Program-made: the position numbers and the translations under genes
Notes under the pieces: model-generated
What the model saw: only the letters and a program-made list of their open reading frames with translations
Told to the model about the DNA's origin: nothing
Databases searched by the model: none
Shown: one piece after another, positions 54,001-64,000 of the stretch
Layout: each line of letters begins with the position of its first letter
How positions within the stretch are numbered: the first letter of the stretch is position 1
Assembly (NCBI GenBank): GCA_964017045.1
Contig: OZ024794.1
Location: 31,910,315-31,974,314, forward strand
Direction of reading: 5' to 3'
DNA from: Omphiscola glabra
Taxonomy: Eukaryota > Mollusca > Gastropoda > Lymnaeidae
DNA: 64,000 nucleotides

Positions 54001-57000
54001 AATTTCCGGTAACCAAACCGAAGCGATGGGCCGGAACCGGCCTGCGGCTTTAGTTTGCGACCCCCTGATCTCGACGTTTAGGAAAACTCATGGAATTATT
54101 TAAACCATTGTTAATGAGTATTTCCAATATACATCCTTTTCATGGTTACGGACGAACGATATGCGTCCATGATCGAAAATAATACTCAGCTATGAAATCA
54201 TCCTGCGCAGAGTGACCGATTTAGGAAATACAACAGCCCAAATAAAATCTTGCGTTTCATTACTGGCAACACGTGGCGCCCGGGCTTATGCGCTGACAAA
54301 TATGCATATACGCTTTTAAGGAAATCCAGTTAACTTTGTCACACATTATGTACATAAATGTATCACCAGTGACTATATATATATATATATATATATTAGA
54401 ATTTTCCTCCTTGTGAACTTACCGTGAAGGAGGGGCCGTGTACAAGCGCCCTGTCGTGGTCCATGTAGTTGTCCCAGAAACCCCAAAACAAAACTCCTTC
54501 AACGCTCTTGTGGCTGAAGTACATTCGCAGGATATTTTCGTACCTGAGAAACGACATAAGTTTTAAAAGAATTTTTTTTTTATTTTAAGGCAACACGTGA
54601 ATGCAAATTTTAACAAGGGAACTAATGCTGAATTTAATCGTGATTTCTCTTTACGCTTACGATTACATAATACTGTCACTTTTGGATTACTAATTTAATT
54701 CAGTCACGCGTTTTAGATTTGGTTCGATTCCCGACAGAGGCATAGCTAAGCGGAGGGGGGGGCGCATTGGGGGACATATGTCCCCAGGCGCCAGATTATT
54801 TTGGGCGCCAAAATCGACCTTTGTGGTATTTTATTAATACAGATAAAGGGTTTCAGAGTTGACGGGGGATGGGGCGCCTGAAAATACTTCTTGTCCTCAA
54901 GTGCCAAACACTCAAGCTACGCCTCTGATTACTGGTCAGGTTACAAAAGAAACAACTGTAAAACAAAAACACTATACATATGTTATTTTTAATTTTAATT
55001 TTTTTGGTATGGGGTTGGAATTCCATCTCACCAAGTCAATGAGTCACATTAAACATGCGATTATTGTTGAATGACTTTGAATATTGCAAGCATGGCTGTG
55101 ACTATTGCAAGCACGGCTGTGACTATTGCAAGCATGACAGTGATTATTGCAAGCAAGGCTGTGACTATTGCAGGCATGACTTTGACAATTGCAGGCATGA
55201 ATGTGACCTTACCACGTGGCGCGAGTTGTTTCGTCATGAGCCGAAAGGTCAAGTTCAGTGCCCCAAATTGGGAGACCGGCACTTCCAAGAACATCAAGTC
55301 GGTTCTGAAAGAACAAGTGCAACAAATAATAACAGCAATCTGATGATCAACTATTTTTAACGAAGCAAAGAAAGTAAATGAAGTAACAGCGGTGAAAATG
55401 ATTAGCAAATGATTAATGAAATAATTGGAAGCTAGTTTTGAAAAATGAACAAGTCAACAGGGACACACGTCAACAAGGACACACGTTAAAAAAGTACACA
55501 TGTCAAAAGGTGCACACTTCAACAGGGACACACGTCAACAGGGATACACGTCAATAGGTGCACACGTAAACAAGGCACACGTCAACAGGTGCACACGTCA
55601 ACAGGGGCACACGTCAACAGGAGCACATGTCAACAGGTGCCCATGTCAAAAGGGACACATGTCAACATGGACACACGTCAACAGGGACACACGTAAACAG
55701 GGACACACGTAAACAGGTACACACGTAAACAGGGACACACGTAAACAGGGAAACACGTCAACGGGTGCACATGTCAACAGGGAAACATGTCAACAGGTGC
55801 ACTTGTCAACAGGGACACTCGGTAACAAGTGCACATGTCAACAGGAACACACGTAGACAGATGCACACGTCACCATGGACACACGTAAAAAGGTGCACAC
55901 GTCAAAAGGTGCACACTTCAACAGGGACATACGTCAACAAGGACACACATCAACGGAGACACACGTCAACAGGGACACACGTCAACATGTGCACACGTCA
56001 ACAGAGACACACGTCAACAGCTGAACACGTCAACATGTGCACACGTCAACAGAGACACACGTCAACAGCGACACACGTCAACAGGCACATGCGTCAAAAG
56101 GTGCACACGTCATCAATTGCACACGTCCTCAATTGCACACGTCATCTTGCACACGTCATCAATTGCACACGTCAATAGGTCCACATGTCAACAGCGACAC
56201 ACGAAAGCATTTTGTCACCGTGTTAATGAAGATTCTTACTTTGACGAGCGTCATGTCCGGCTCGGCGTAGCTGGTGAAGTGACTCTGAACTCCCACACCG
56301 GCCAGTCCAAGATTAGCGGCCTTGAATCGGTTGATCTGGTACAGGTAGGCCTGAAATTTAGCCGAAAAGATTTCCAATAAAAAGTTTGGGAATCTCTAAA
56401 AATAGATTTCAATGAAACGAAAGGTGACTACGTTGAAGTTAAAGAAATTTAACTAGTTATATTTTCCCTTGCGCACATAATTCGAATACATTACCCACTT
56501 ATCTATAATTACATCAGTCGGTTAAAGGCAAATTTTGATTTTTAATGACTGAACAAAAGAAGCCATTGAGAGTTTTGAATCTGGGAACTGTAGTGAGGCT
56601 TGTTCAATTTTACAAGCCGTATGAAAGGAAATCCCAAAATTTAAACTTTTTTTTTTTCATTTATACTCCGCAGATCACTTATTCATTAAATCTGTCACAT
56701 ATTAACAGCCCAGCATACCCGTGTTGAGATTCCCTGGGCCACAACGTTGTAGTCGTTGAGGAAAAGCTTCGGGGTCGGATCAGCCGCGTGCACGGCCCTG
56801 TACAGATGTTGGCTGAATGAGTCGTCGTTGAGTTTGGACTCGTAGAAATGACCGTGCAGATCTTCGTTGTAGATGTCCCAGTGGGCGAGCCTGCGAGTCG
56901 CAATAAGTCATAAGATATTACGCTGGGAGTATATTTGAAACATATTAGGCCTAATATTGTTGAATTAGTAGATATCCCAGTCATAAGATATTACTCTGGG

Positions 57001-60000
57001 GGAGGTATATTTGAAACATAGTAGGCCTAATATTGGTGCATATGCCAGTGGGAAAGTCTGCGATACACAGTAGGTCATCTCGAGCAGAGACTTCAATCTG
57101 ACATTACACATTTTAGTATCGAGCCTGAGATGTCATGATTTTTGTTTAAAAGTATCTTTTACCTCATCAACGTAAAAATTTTCAAAATGTAGGGGGTAAA
57201 ACAAATTATGAAGAGAAAAAAATAACACGTTTCCAGAATGTGTCTAAATAACTTTTTAAAACTAAAAAAAACATAATAATTTAAAACAGACGATCAAAAT
57301 TTTGTACTATAATTTTTACAAACTTAATATGAAGAAATATTGGTGAATGTAATTTATGTAAGGGTTTTTACTAAACAAACAAACAAAAAATTCACTTGCT
57401 TTCCTTTGGTTATGTTCATCATATATTTAATGTGATTGTCGACTGTGGTCCTCAGTGTTTGACCAGACAAAGGTGTCACCCAGCTTGGCTCGTGTCCAGG
57501 AACTGCCCAGAACATGCAGTGACCACGCACGTTCAAACTGTGATGATGAACAAACCAGCAAACAAAAAAAAAAACGTTATTTTAAATCTGCATCCCATCA
57601 CCTTACCTTTGGCCATCCCGTTGCGTTCTTTGTTGGGGGTTTCCCCCCAGCCAACAATAACATTATTCACATTTCACGTGGTACCGGATTTTTTAAATTG
57701 TTATTTATGGCTGACATAAACTGATAACCGTTTCAGTTCACTATTCAAATTTCCTATTTTTTTTTTCTTTAAATTTTCCCATCTCAGTAGTGCATTATCA
57801 ATCTTGCTGATGCCTTATCAATTAGATCAGTTTTTCTCAAACATTTTCGTGAAACGGTTATTTTTATAGTTCTCCTTTAGGCCTTTCAATATTTTGTATC
57901 CCTTATACTGGCCTATGTAGGCATAAAGGAATATAAAACATATGAATTCGCACACAGTATTCATATATTATAATTAAGCATTTACCCATACTAAAATGCA
58001 AAGAAATAAAATTATTTTTCAATGAGTACGTCACGATAATGTAACCTAGATTTTTATTCTTCTTTAGGGCACTCAATAATGTTGCTTTGGTGGCCCGTTA
58101 CCGGGCTGTGATCTAATGTTGCTTTGGTGGCCCGGTACCGGGCTAAGATCTAATGTTGCTTTGGTGGCCCGGTACCGGGCTAAGATCTAATGTTGCTGTG
58201 GTGGCCCGGTACCGGGCTGTGATCTAATGTTGCTTTGGTGGCCCTGTACCGGGCTGTGATCTAATGTTGCTTTGGTGGCCCGGTACCGGGCTGTGATCTA
58301 ATGTTGCTTTGATGGCCCGGTACCGGGCTGTGATCTAATGTTGCTTTGGTGGCCCGGTACCGGGCTGTGATCTAATGTTGCTTTGATGGCCCGGTACCGG
58401 GCTGTGATCTAATGTTGCTTTGGTGGCCCGGTACCGGGCTGTGCTCTAAGATTGCTTTGGTGGCCCGGTACCGGGCTGTGATCTAATGTTGCTTTGGTGG
58501 CCCGGTACCGGGCTAAGATCTAATGTTGCTTTGGTGGCCCGGTACCGGGCTGTGATCTAATGTTGCTTTGGTGGCCCGGTACCGGGCTGTGATCTAATTT
58601 TGCTTTGGTGGCCCGGTACCGGGATGTGATCTAATTTTGCTTTGGTGGCCCGGTACCGGGCTGTGATCTAATTTTGCTTTGGTGGCCCGGTACCGGGCTG
58701 TGATCTAATTTTGCTTTGGTGGCCCGGTACCGGGCTGTCATCTCATTTTGCTTTGGTGGCCCGGTACCGGGCTGTCATCTAATTTTGCTTTGGTGGCCCG
58801 GTACCGGGCTGTGGTCCAGCATTTGGGAAACGTTGAATTAAATTGTATAATAGTATGTTTAGTTCATTAAGAGTTCACAGTTTTCGTTCATTTTCTCGAA
58901 CTCTCCACGGCATTAGAGAAGTTATTTTATTTTGTTTTACTTCTTTTGTCCCTGAAGAAGGCTTTTTGCCGATACGTCACTTGTTTCGTTTCCCCCCCCC
59001 CCCCCCAACCCCTCTGGTTTTACCATACCTATTGTAACTTATTTACCTAACCTTATCCCAGCCTTCACAAATTAATAATAATATAGTAAAACAGAGAATT
59101 ATAAAGTAAAGGCAATCCATATAGTGCGTAGGCAAAAATGTCAATTTTTTAGAACCACCCACCCCGTTGCATGCGCACGTATTGGACGACCCTCCACCAA
59201 GTGTACTTAAAATGAGCTATCGAACCCCTCCCCCCCCCCCCCAACTCGAAAAAACCTTAACAAAATCAAATAATCTTTATATCATTATGTATCACAGTTT
59301 TTTAAAAAAAGTCACGTGTTTTCATCGCTGGATGTTTCTATAATATGCACCACGTTGCCCTCGGACAAGGCTCAAAGAATGGGGCTAAGACCAGCAGGAG
59401 CCAAAATCAGTCCATCCATCCATCCATCCATGTAGGGCTTTGGCCTGCCTCACAACTTCCTTCCACTCAGACCTAACTCATGCTTTTCTTTTCCAAGCTG
59501 GGATTCCCAGCCGTTGTAGATCTTTTTCCACATCATTCATCCATCTAAGGCTAGGTCTGACTTACAGCTGTTTTCCTCTGGGGTTTGTGTGATGAACCCT
59601 CTTCACCCCTTTGTCATTTGGCATGCTAAGTGTCCTGCCCAGCGTAGCATGCCCTCATTTATTTCAAAATCAGTGGACATCAAAATCGTCTTTAAATGTG
59701 GCATAGTGAATAAAACCATAAAATCCCATACACATAACAACGACAAAGGGCGCTTAAAAATCGTCTTTTTAATGGTCCTCTCATGGAAGAAGGGAGAGAA
59801 AATTTTTCTATATAGGTTGCTATGGCCTTCTCATAGGGGCCTTGCGAAATATCACACAATTTTCATAACTTTATGTCCACTTTCAATCCATTGTGACATT
59901 ATAGTTTTTAGACTGTAATTGTTTAAGCACTTTAAACGAATTTTATAAAAAATAATGTTGTCTTCTTTAAAAATTATGAAAACAATGTCAACTTACCCAA

Positions 60001-63000
60001 GTCTTTTGAGTTCATCTGTAGCTGCAAGAGCTTGTGAGAAATCAGGATGTTGCTGACGAGGATAAGACATTAACAATGTAATTTGACTTATTAACATGTA
60101 TCGATGTTTAGTTTAATTTTCATTTGACAATAGGTCGTTTGGGGCTGAAATAACTTTTGAAAAACTATGTTAATTACACAATATATGTGGTTTGTCGCAG
60201 ATTTGATCAAAGTCATCCTAATTACAGCAGTGTAAATAGTATGATATGGAATTTTGTAATTTTGCAATTTATTTGTATAATTTAAAAAAAAAAATATGTA
60301 GCCATTTATTTATTTATTGTTTGGTGTGTGCTTGGGAGTGTGGTAAAATATCAACTAAATGTACTAGGTACTCGGAACTAGTACTCGGGATAAACTTAAC
60401 ACTTTGCAGATTTCTAAATGTTTTATATGTATTTTGAGTGGCATTACATTTTATTTGTGTAAGATCAGAAAAATTCCTTTGGAAATAACCCCCCCCCCCC
60501 CCCCACAAAAAAAAATTAATAAAAAAAGTTCAATTTTTTTTAAAGTTTAGGTTAAAAAATCAATCAGAAAAACAACAACAAAAAACCAAACAGACAAGAA
60601 CACAACAACAACAACAACAACAACAACAAGACCTACACTGAACTACATATTATTATTTTTATCTTCTGATTCAGGCGTGTAAAGGATGCCTTGTATTCTG
60701 TTAAGTGCTTGACCGGCGTCTGAAACTCACGTACCTGCGTGCCCTTATCGAACGGCCATTTGTAGTCCTGCAGGACGGCCCAGTTGAACATGTAGGCGGC
60801 GATGTCCTTGTACTTCTGATGGCTGGTTCCGACCATGTAGTCGGCGCGCATCAGTGAACCGAAGCCGAACAGATGCTTTGTGTGTTCAATCTGGTCGTGG
60901 GGACGTTAACGGTTAATAGAACGGAGAAAATTGGATATGCTCAAAATGTCATGGAGATTTTTTGGTGTTAATTAATGAGTTGATTTCTATTACCAAATAA
61001 TACATATTTACATGTAATAGTTGTGTTTTTTTTTTTTTTTTTTTTTTTTGGGGGGGTGTTAAATTTTATTTAAAATATATTTACAGTACAATTCTTTTGC
61101 TGCCCTCTCGGAAGCTACTTTGCAGCGTAGGACTATATTTTATTTAATTATGTTGTTTATTCGCTGACGAAGGCCTCCTACCGACGCGTTCGTTGTTTTG
61201 TTGCGTTCCTTTTTTTCCCAGGTTTTCCCATGCTTTGTTTTGCTCATTTTCTATTTTTAGTTTTGCCAACCTGATTGCAGTCTCTCCTCTTTATTACATT
61301 TATTTATATCAACTCCAAAGGCTACATTTTGCAACGCTGTATACTGTTGGTCCTAAGCATAATATAATGGACACGGTAGGTTGTTTTTTTTAAACAACAC
61401 GTACCCTAACTTTGACGTCACCTGGGCTGTAGTTGGAGTCCAGATGAAAACTGTTGGACATTTAAAAACATTAGCGATGTTAACACCAAAAAAAAGATAC
61501 AATTTTCATTAAAAATATACGTAGTATTTATTCTTGTTACTATTTGGTGTTTAGCTGTTATGGCAAAGCACTGCATGTTTAGATCGGGGGGGGGGGGGGG
61601 GGGGGGGAAGGGAGTTTAGACATTCATTATATAAAGCCTGAACTGTTGAAAACTTCTGGATTAACATGTAATAATGTCTAGATTATTTTTCCCGCTCATC
61701 CATAAGGATGAACAAATTTAGTAATTTCTAACATATATTAAGACGTGATGTTGAAACAATTTTTTAGCACTGTCACTCAGCTTACTCTATTCTCGTACAA
61801 TTGGAAACTCTCTTTCATCGCGAACAGTTTATTATTACTCTACGGTAATCTCTAGCATATAAAATACTGTAATTTCTAATTGCAAATTACTCTAACCTTT
61901 AAGTTACAGCCTACTCTAAAACTCAAACTTACAAATAACTAGAATCTCTATTTCACGAAACTACTCTAATGTGTACACTTACAACCCACTCTAATCTCTA
62001 AGTTACAACCTACTCCGAATTTCTAACTGCCAACTAACTGTAGAATCGTACGACTAACAACCTATTCTAATTGTCAAACAGCTTACTTGAAGTGAATGTT
62101 GCTCTTCCTGTTGGCTTCTATCCTGGCGTTGGCATCCGCCTTCCAGTCAGCGCTGACCACGATCTCGTTTAGAGACATGTCATCTATGTAGAAGTCTGCA
62201 CTCGGAAGGGGGCCCTCGACGTACACCCGTGCTTGGGTATATTCTTGTCAATATAGAGAATAAACGAGCTCTTTATGGCATCGTATATTTCAGGAATCTT
62301 CCATATATATCTTCTATTATTAACCCTTAATTTTTTTTTTAAAAAAGGGCTTCTAAAGTTTAGTTAAAGAGACATAGGCATTTCGTGCTAATTCATTGCT
62401 TATCAAATTGGGAACCCTCGGTCCTTGATGAAACGTGGATCCGTCGCCCTGAAAATGTTGAGAAGTCCATGCCTAACTGACTTTAATTAGTATCGACGCT
62501 TGACTGTTTAAGTCATCTATAACCTGTGTGACATGATCAACTTGTATTGAATTGAAATAAAGGCAGCAGTGGTCGCCGTGCGCTCTTTCACTGTCATCCT
62601 CTTCTTGCCACTCACCTTTGTTTGGTACTTTGAAGTTCCCGCCGATCTGAACCCAGTCGTCCGCTGCCGTCATGTAGGAGTGCTTGGATACCCGGATGTA
62701 CTCGTCGGGTGCTGAGTTGTGATATAAATGTTGCAACGGCCGTGAGTAGATAAGTATTGTTATCAAGAAAGTACCAAACACCCCAAGCCCCCTTATTCGC
62801 CCCCCCCCTCCTCCCTCACTGTCAGAATAGAACCCTCTACTTGTGACGATTGCTACACTTGGTTTTAAACTGTGTCCGGAAAAAAAGGAAAACTTTTTAC
62901 AATGATGAAAACTCCTGGTAAACATCAATATTTTTTTTTAAAATTACAAAACTCATTTTAATTCTAACATAATGTTGTTATTTTAATTGAACTAAAGTTT

Positions 63001-63570
63001 ATGTTCCTAGGATCCACTGCAGTGGCGTAGCGAGCATAACTCGCGCCCGGGGCACAATACCTTTTTAGCTCCCCCCAATACCTTTTTAGCGCCCCCCTAT
63101 TCGAAAACCATACAATATTATAGTATAATATACTATTTGGCGCCCCTTTGTGAATAGCGCCCGGGGCATGATGCCACTACGCCACTGATCCACTGTAAAC
63201 TTCACTTCAGGCTTCAAAACACGCTCTCCAAGGACCAATCATTATCAAAAGGGTTCTCTTTTTTTCTGGACACACTGTAGATTGCGCGAGTCACTAGTTG
63301 ACAAGCTAATTGTTACATTAGTGTTAACTCCAGTTTTAAAAAAAAGTATTTATGTGAAATATACTATTTTTGTATATACACTTTTTTTTTTTTTAATTAA
63401 TAAGTTAACTGATGCTATACTGACCACCGCTCTTCGGCCTCAGGGCCACCGTGACCACGGGCTCTTGGTGCGAGGCGACCCCTTGGACAAACTTGATGAA
63501 ACCGGTGATGGTGTAGTAGCCGCCAGATTTGAGTTGGACGATTTGGGCCGGCCCCTGGATCTTGCTGGTT
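51048..63570 (-). CDS. GH10 gene d: CBM4/9 + GH10, short form without Cys-rich tail; exon 1 outside window
   Basis: Exons 2-14 visible: 63425-63570, 62616-62711, 62087-62243, 61405-61450, 60735-60890, 59997-60052, 57400-57537, 56719-56890, 56240-56350, 55213-55304, 54423-54543, 51928-52144, 51048-51127. All lengths equal those of genes b and c except exon 2 (146, two codons shorter) and the last exon (80 nt). No signal-peptide exon is seen before 64000, so it should lie beyond the right edge. Acid/base is in HWDIYNEDLHG, nucleophile in WGTELDL; FWGFWDNY closes the barrel. Exon 14 begins like that of b and c (QIQVPAKTNPF against EIQLPPKNDPF) but ends in TGA after AEDDGEAVF. Exon 8 uses a GC donor (GCAAGT). 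This is the most diverged of the four copies. Expected size with a normal exon 1 is about 590 residues. Confidence 0.88.
52276..52690. repeat. 27-bp minisatellite, about 15 copies
   Basis: Unit CTTGAGGCACGTCTAACTGC + TGCTTCT; stays open in frame. Intron 12 of gene d. Confidence 0.95.
53718..54014. mobile_element. Long-inverted-repeat MITE
   Basis: Two arms of roughly 85 bp rich in ATTTGATCGA / GGAAATTTG / GTCGACGG are inverted copies of each other around an AT-rich centre. An 11-bp direct repeat AAACCGAAGCG flanks it (53707-53717 and 54015-54025). Intron 12 of gene d. The bases after it (to about 54064) look like the end of an older hAT element. Confidence 0.7.
54735..54927. mobile_element. 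Small hAT-like element (CAGAGGCATAGC ends)
   Basis: Ends CAGAGGCATAGCTAAG / CAAGCTACGCCTCTG; flanks ATTCCCGA / ATTACTGG are a poor match. Intron 11 of gene d. Confidence 0.55.
55078..55208. repeat. 21-bp minisatellite, about 6 copies, abutting the donor of exon 11 of gene d
   Basis: Unit TGACTATTGCAAGCATGGCT. The array begins 5 nt inside the intron. Confidence 0.9.
55455..56215. repeat. ~18-bp minisatellite, about 40 copies
   Basis: Unit ACACACGTCAACAGGG + AC. Intron 10 of gene d. Confidence 0.95.
57828..58835. mobile_element. hAT-like element carrying a large internal minisatellite
   Basis: Left end CAGTTTTTCTCAAACATT, right end TTTGGGAAACGTTG; flanks AATTAGAT (57820-57827) and AATTAAAT (58836-58843) match at 7 of 8. 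Most of the 1008 bp is the palindrome-bearing 37-bp array at 58081-58812. Intron 7 of gene d. Confidence 0.65.
58081..58812. repeat. 37-bp minisatellite with CCCGGTACCGGG palindrome, about 20 copies
   Basis: Unit GTTGCTTTGGTGGCCCGGTA continuing CCGGGCTGTGATCTAAT. Nearly every copy keeps the perfect 12-bp palindrome. Confidence 0.95.
61780..62085. repeat. Very degenerate ~24-bp repeats near the donor of exon 4 of gene d
   Basis: Recurring CTTACAACCTACTCTAATCT on the plus strand; gene strand shows GTTGTAAGT pieces similar to the donor. Confidence 0.5.
63020..63187. mobile_element. Small hAT-like element (CAGTGGCGTAGC ends) with perfect 8-bp TSD
   Basis: Ends CAGTGGCGTAGCG / CACTACGCCACTG; TSD ATCCACTG at 63012-63019 and 63188-63195. 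168 bp. Intron 2 of gene d. Best-preserved member of the family also seen at 9601, 25808, 33249 and 54735. Confidence 0.85.
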
Positions 63571-64000
63571 CTACACGGAAAAGTCAACAACGTTCGGGAG
63601 ATTCACTACAACTTCCTAAAAAGCAGTGCATAATACAGACTGGGTGCAGACTCACTTTAAAGTTTAACCACGGACCAGTCAAGGAAGGCGAGATTCATCA
63701 TTTTACTTAGAAATAACGTATATGTTCGAAGGTTGTGTTGCTGTATTCAGGCCATAAAAGTAATCTCGCACCGTCGGCACTTCTGATGGGTTTAGTTTGC
63801 TACCCCGATAGAGGCGGATCAAAGTTTGATTTGTATGTGTTTTTTTTCAACCCACTTTTCAAAGACTTCAGGAGGTCGATAGATATATAAATATTTCCCA
63901 TGACCTCATTCAGTAACGTTTAGATATCTCTCGTCTGTTGTGTGCTACAGAGCTGAAATGAACTTTACACCCTTTCGGTGGCATACCTTGACTAAATTCC

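Noticed and set aside
54705..54735. GGTTCGATTCC, a B-box-like motif
   Set aside because: No A box at the right distance upstream and no cloverleaf, so not called as tRNA or SINE.
55500..56270. ORFs rich in HVNRCTRQQ
   Set aside because: 18-bp minisatellite translation inside intron 10 of gene d.

Overview
The window looks like nuclear DNA of an animal, most probably a mollusc and plausibly a heterobranch gastropod. The genes are split by many introns, intergenic DNA is AT-rich, and there are many decayed LINE tails and small hAT elements. Two elements resemble the SPIN family, which (from memory) has been reported in a pond snail. I cannot name the species from sequence alone.

The dominant content is a head-to-tail array of four paralogous genes, all on the minus strand, each about 12-14 kb with 3.2-3.5 kb between stop and next start. 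From left to right I call them a (442-14143, 3' end beyond the left edge), b (17405-29824, complete), c (33071-47564, complete) and d (51048-63570, first exon beyond the right edge). Each encodes a secreted enzyme: signal peptide, a CBM4/9-type carbohydrate-binding module, then a glycoside hydrolase family 10 (xylanase-type) barrel of the plant/animal kind, with both catalytic glutamates kept. I rebuilt the exons by hand from splice sites. Coding-exon lengths are almost identical in all four copies, which supports the models strongly.

Genes b and c continue, through six further exons, into a roughly 270-residue cysteine-rich C-terminal region made of three repeats. The CC / C-x-C / LTSC / MTGC pattern resembles the C-terminal (V) domain of PCSK9-type proteins. 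Gene d instead stops in the first of these exons, so the array holds long and short forms.

Introns and intergenic DNA carry about twenty mini- and microsatellites. At least eight tandem arrays sit against an exon boundary, and several visibly contain copies of the 5' or 3' splice site itself (introns of a, b, c and d). This is the most unusual pattern in the window. Other content: hAT-like elements, several with recognisable 8-bp target duplications; one hAT-like element with an internal palindromic minisatellite; a long-inverted-repeat MITE; seven LINE remnants; hammerhead-ribozyme-like motifs; an inverted relic of a first exon; and GATA-type motifs 140-165 bp upstream of three start codons.

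No bacterial genes, CRISPR array, rRNA or intact tRNA gene was seen.
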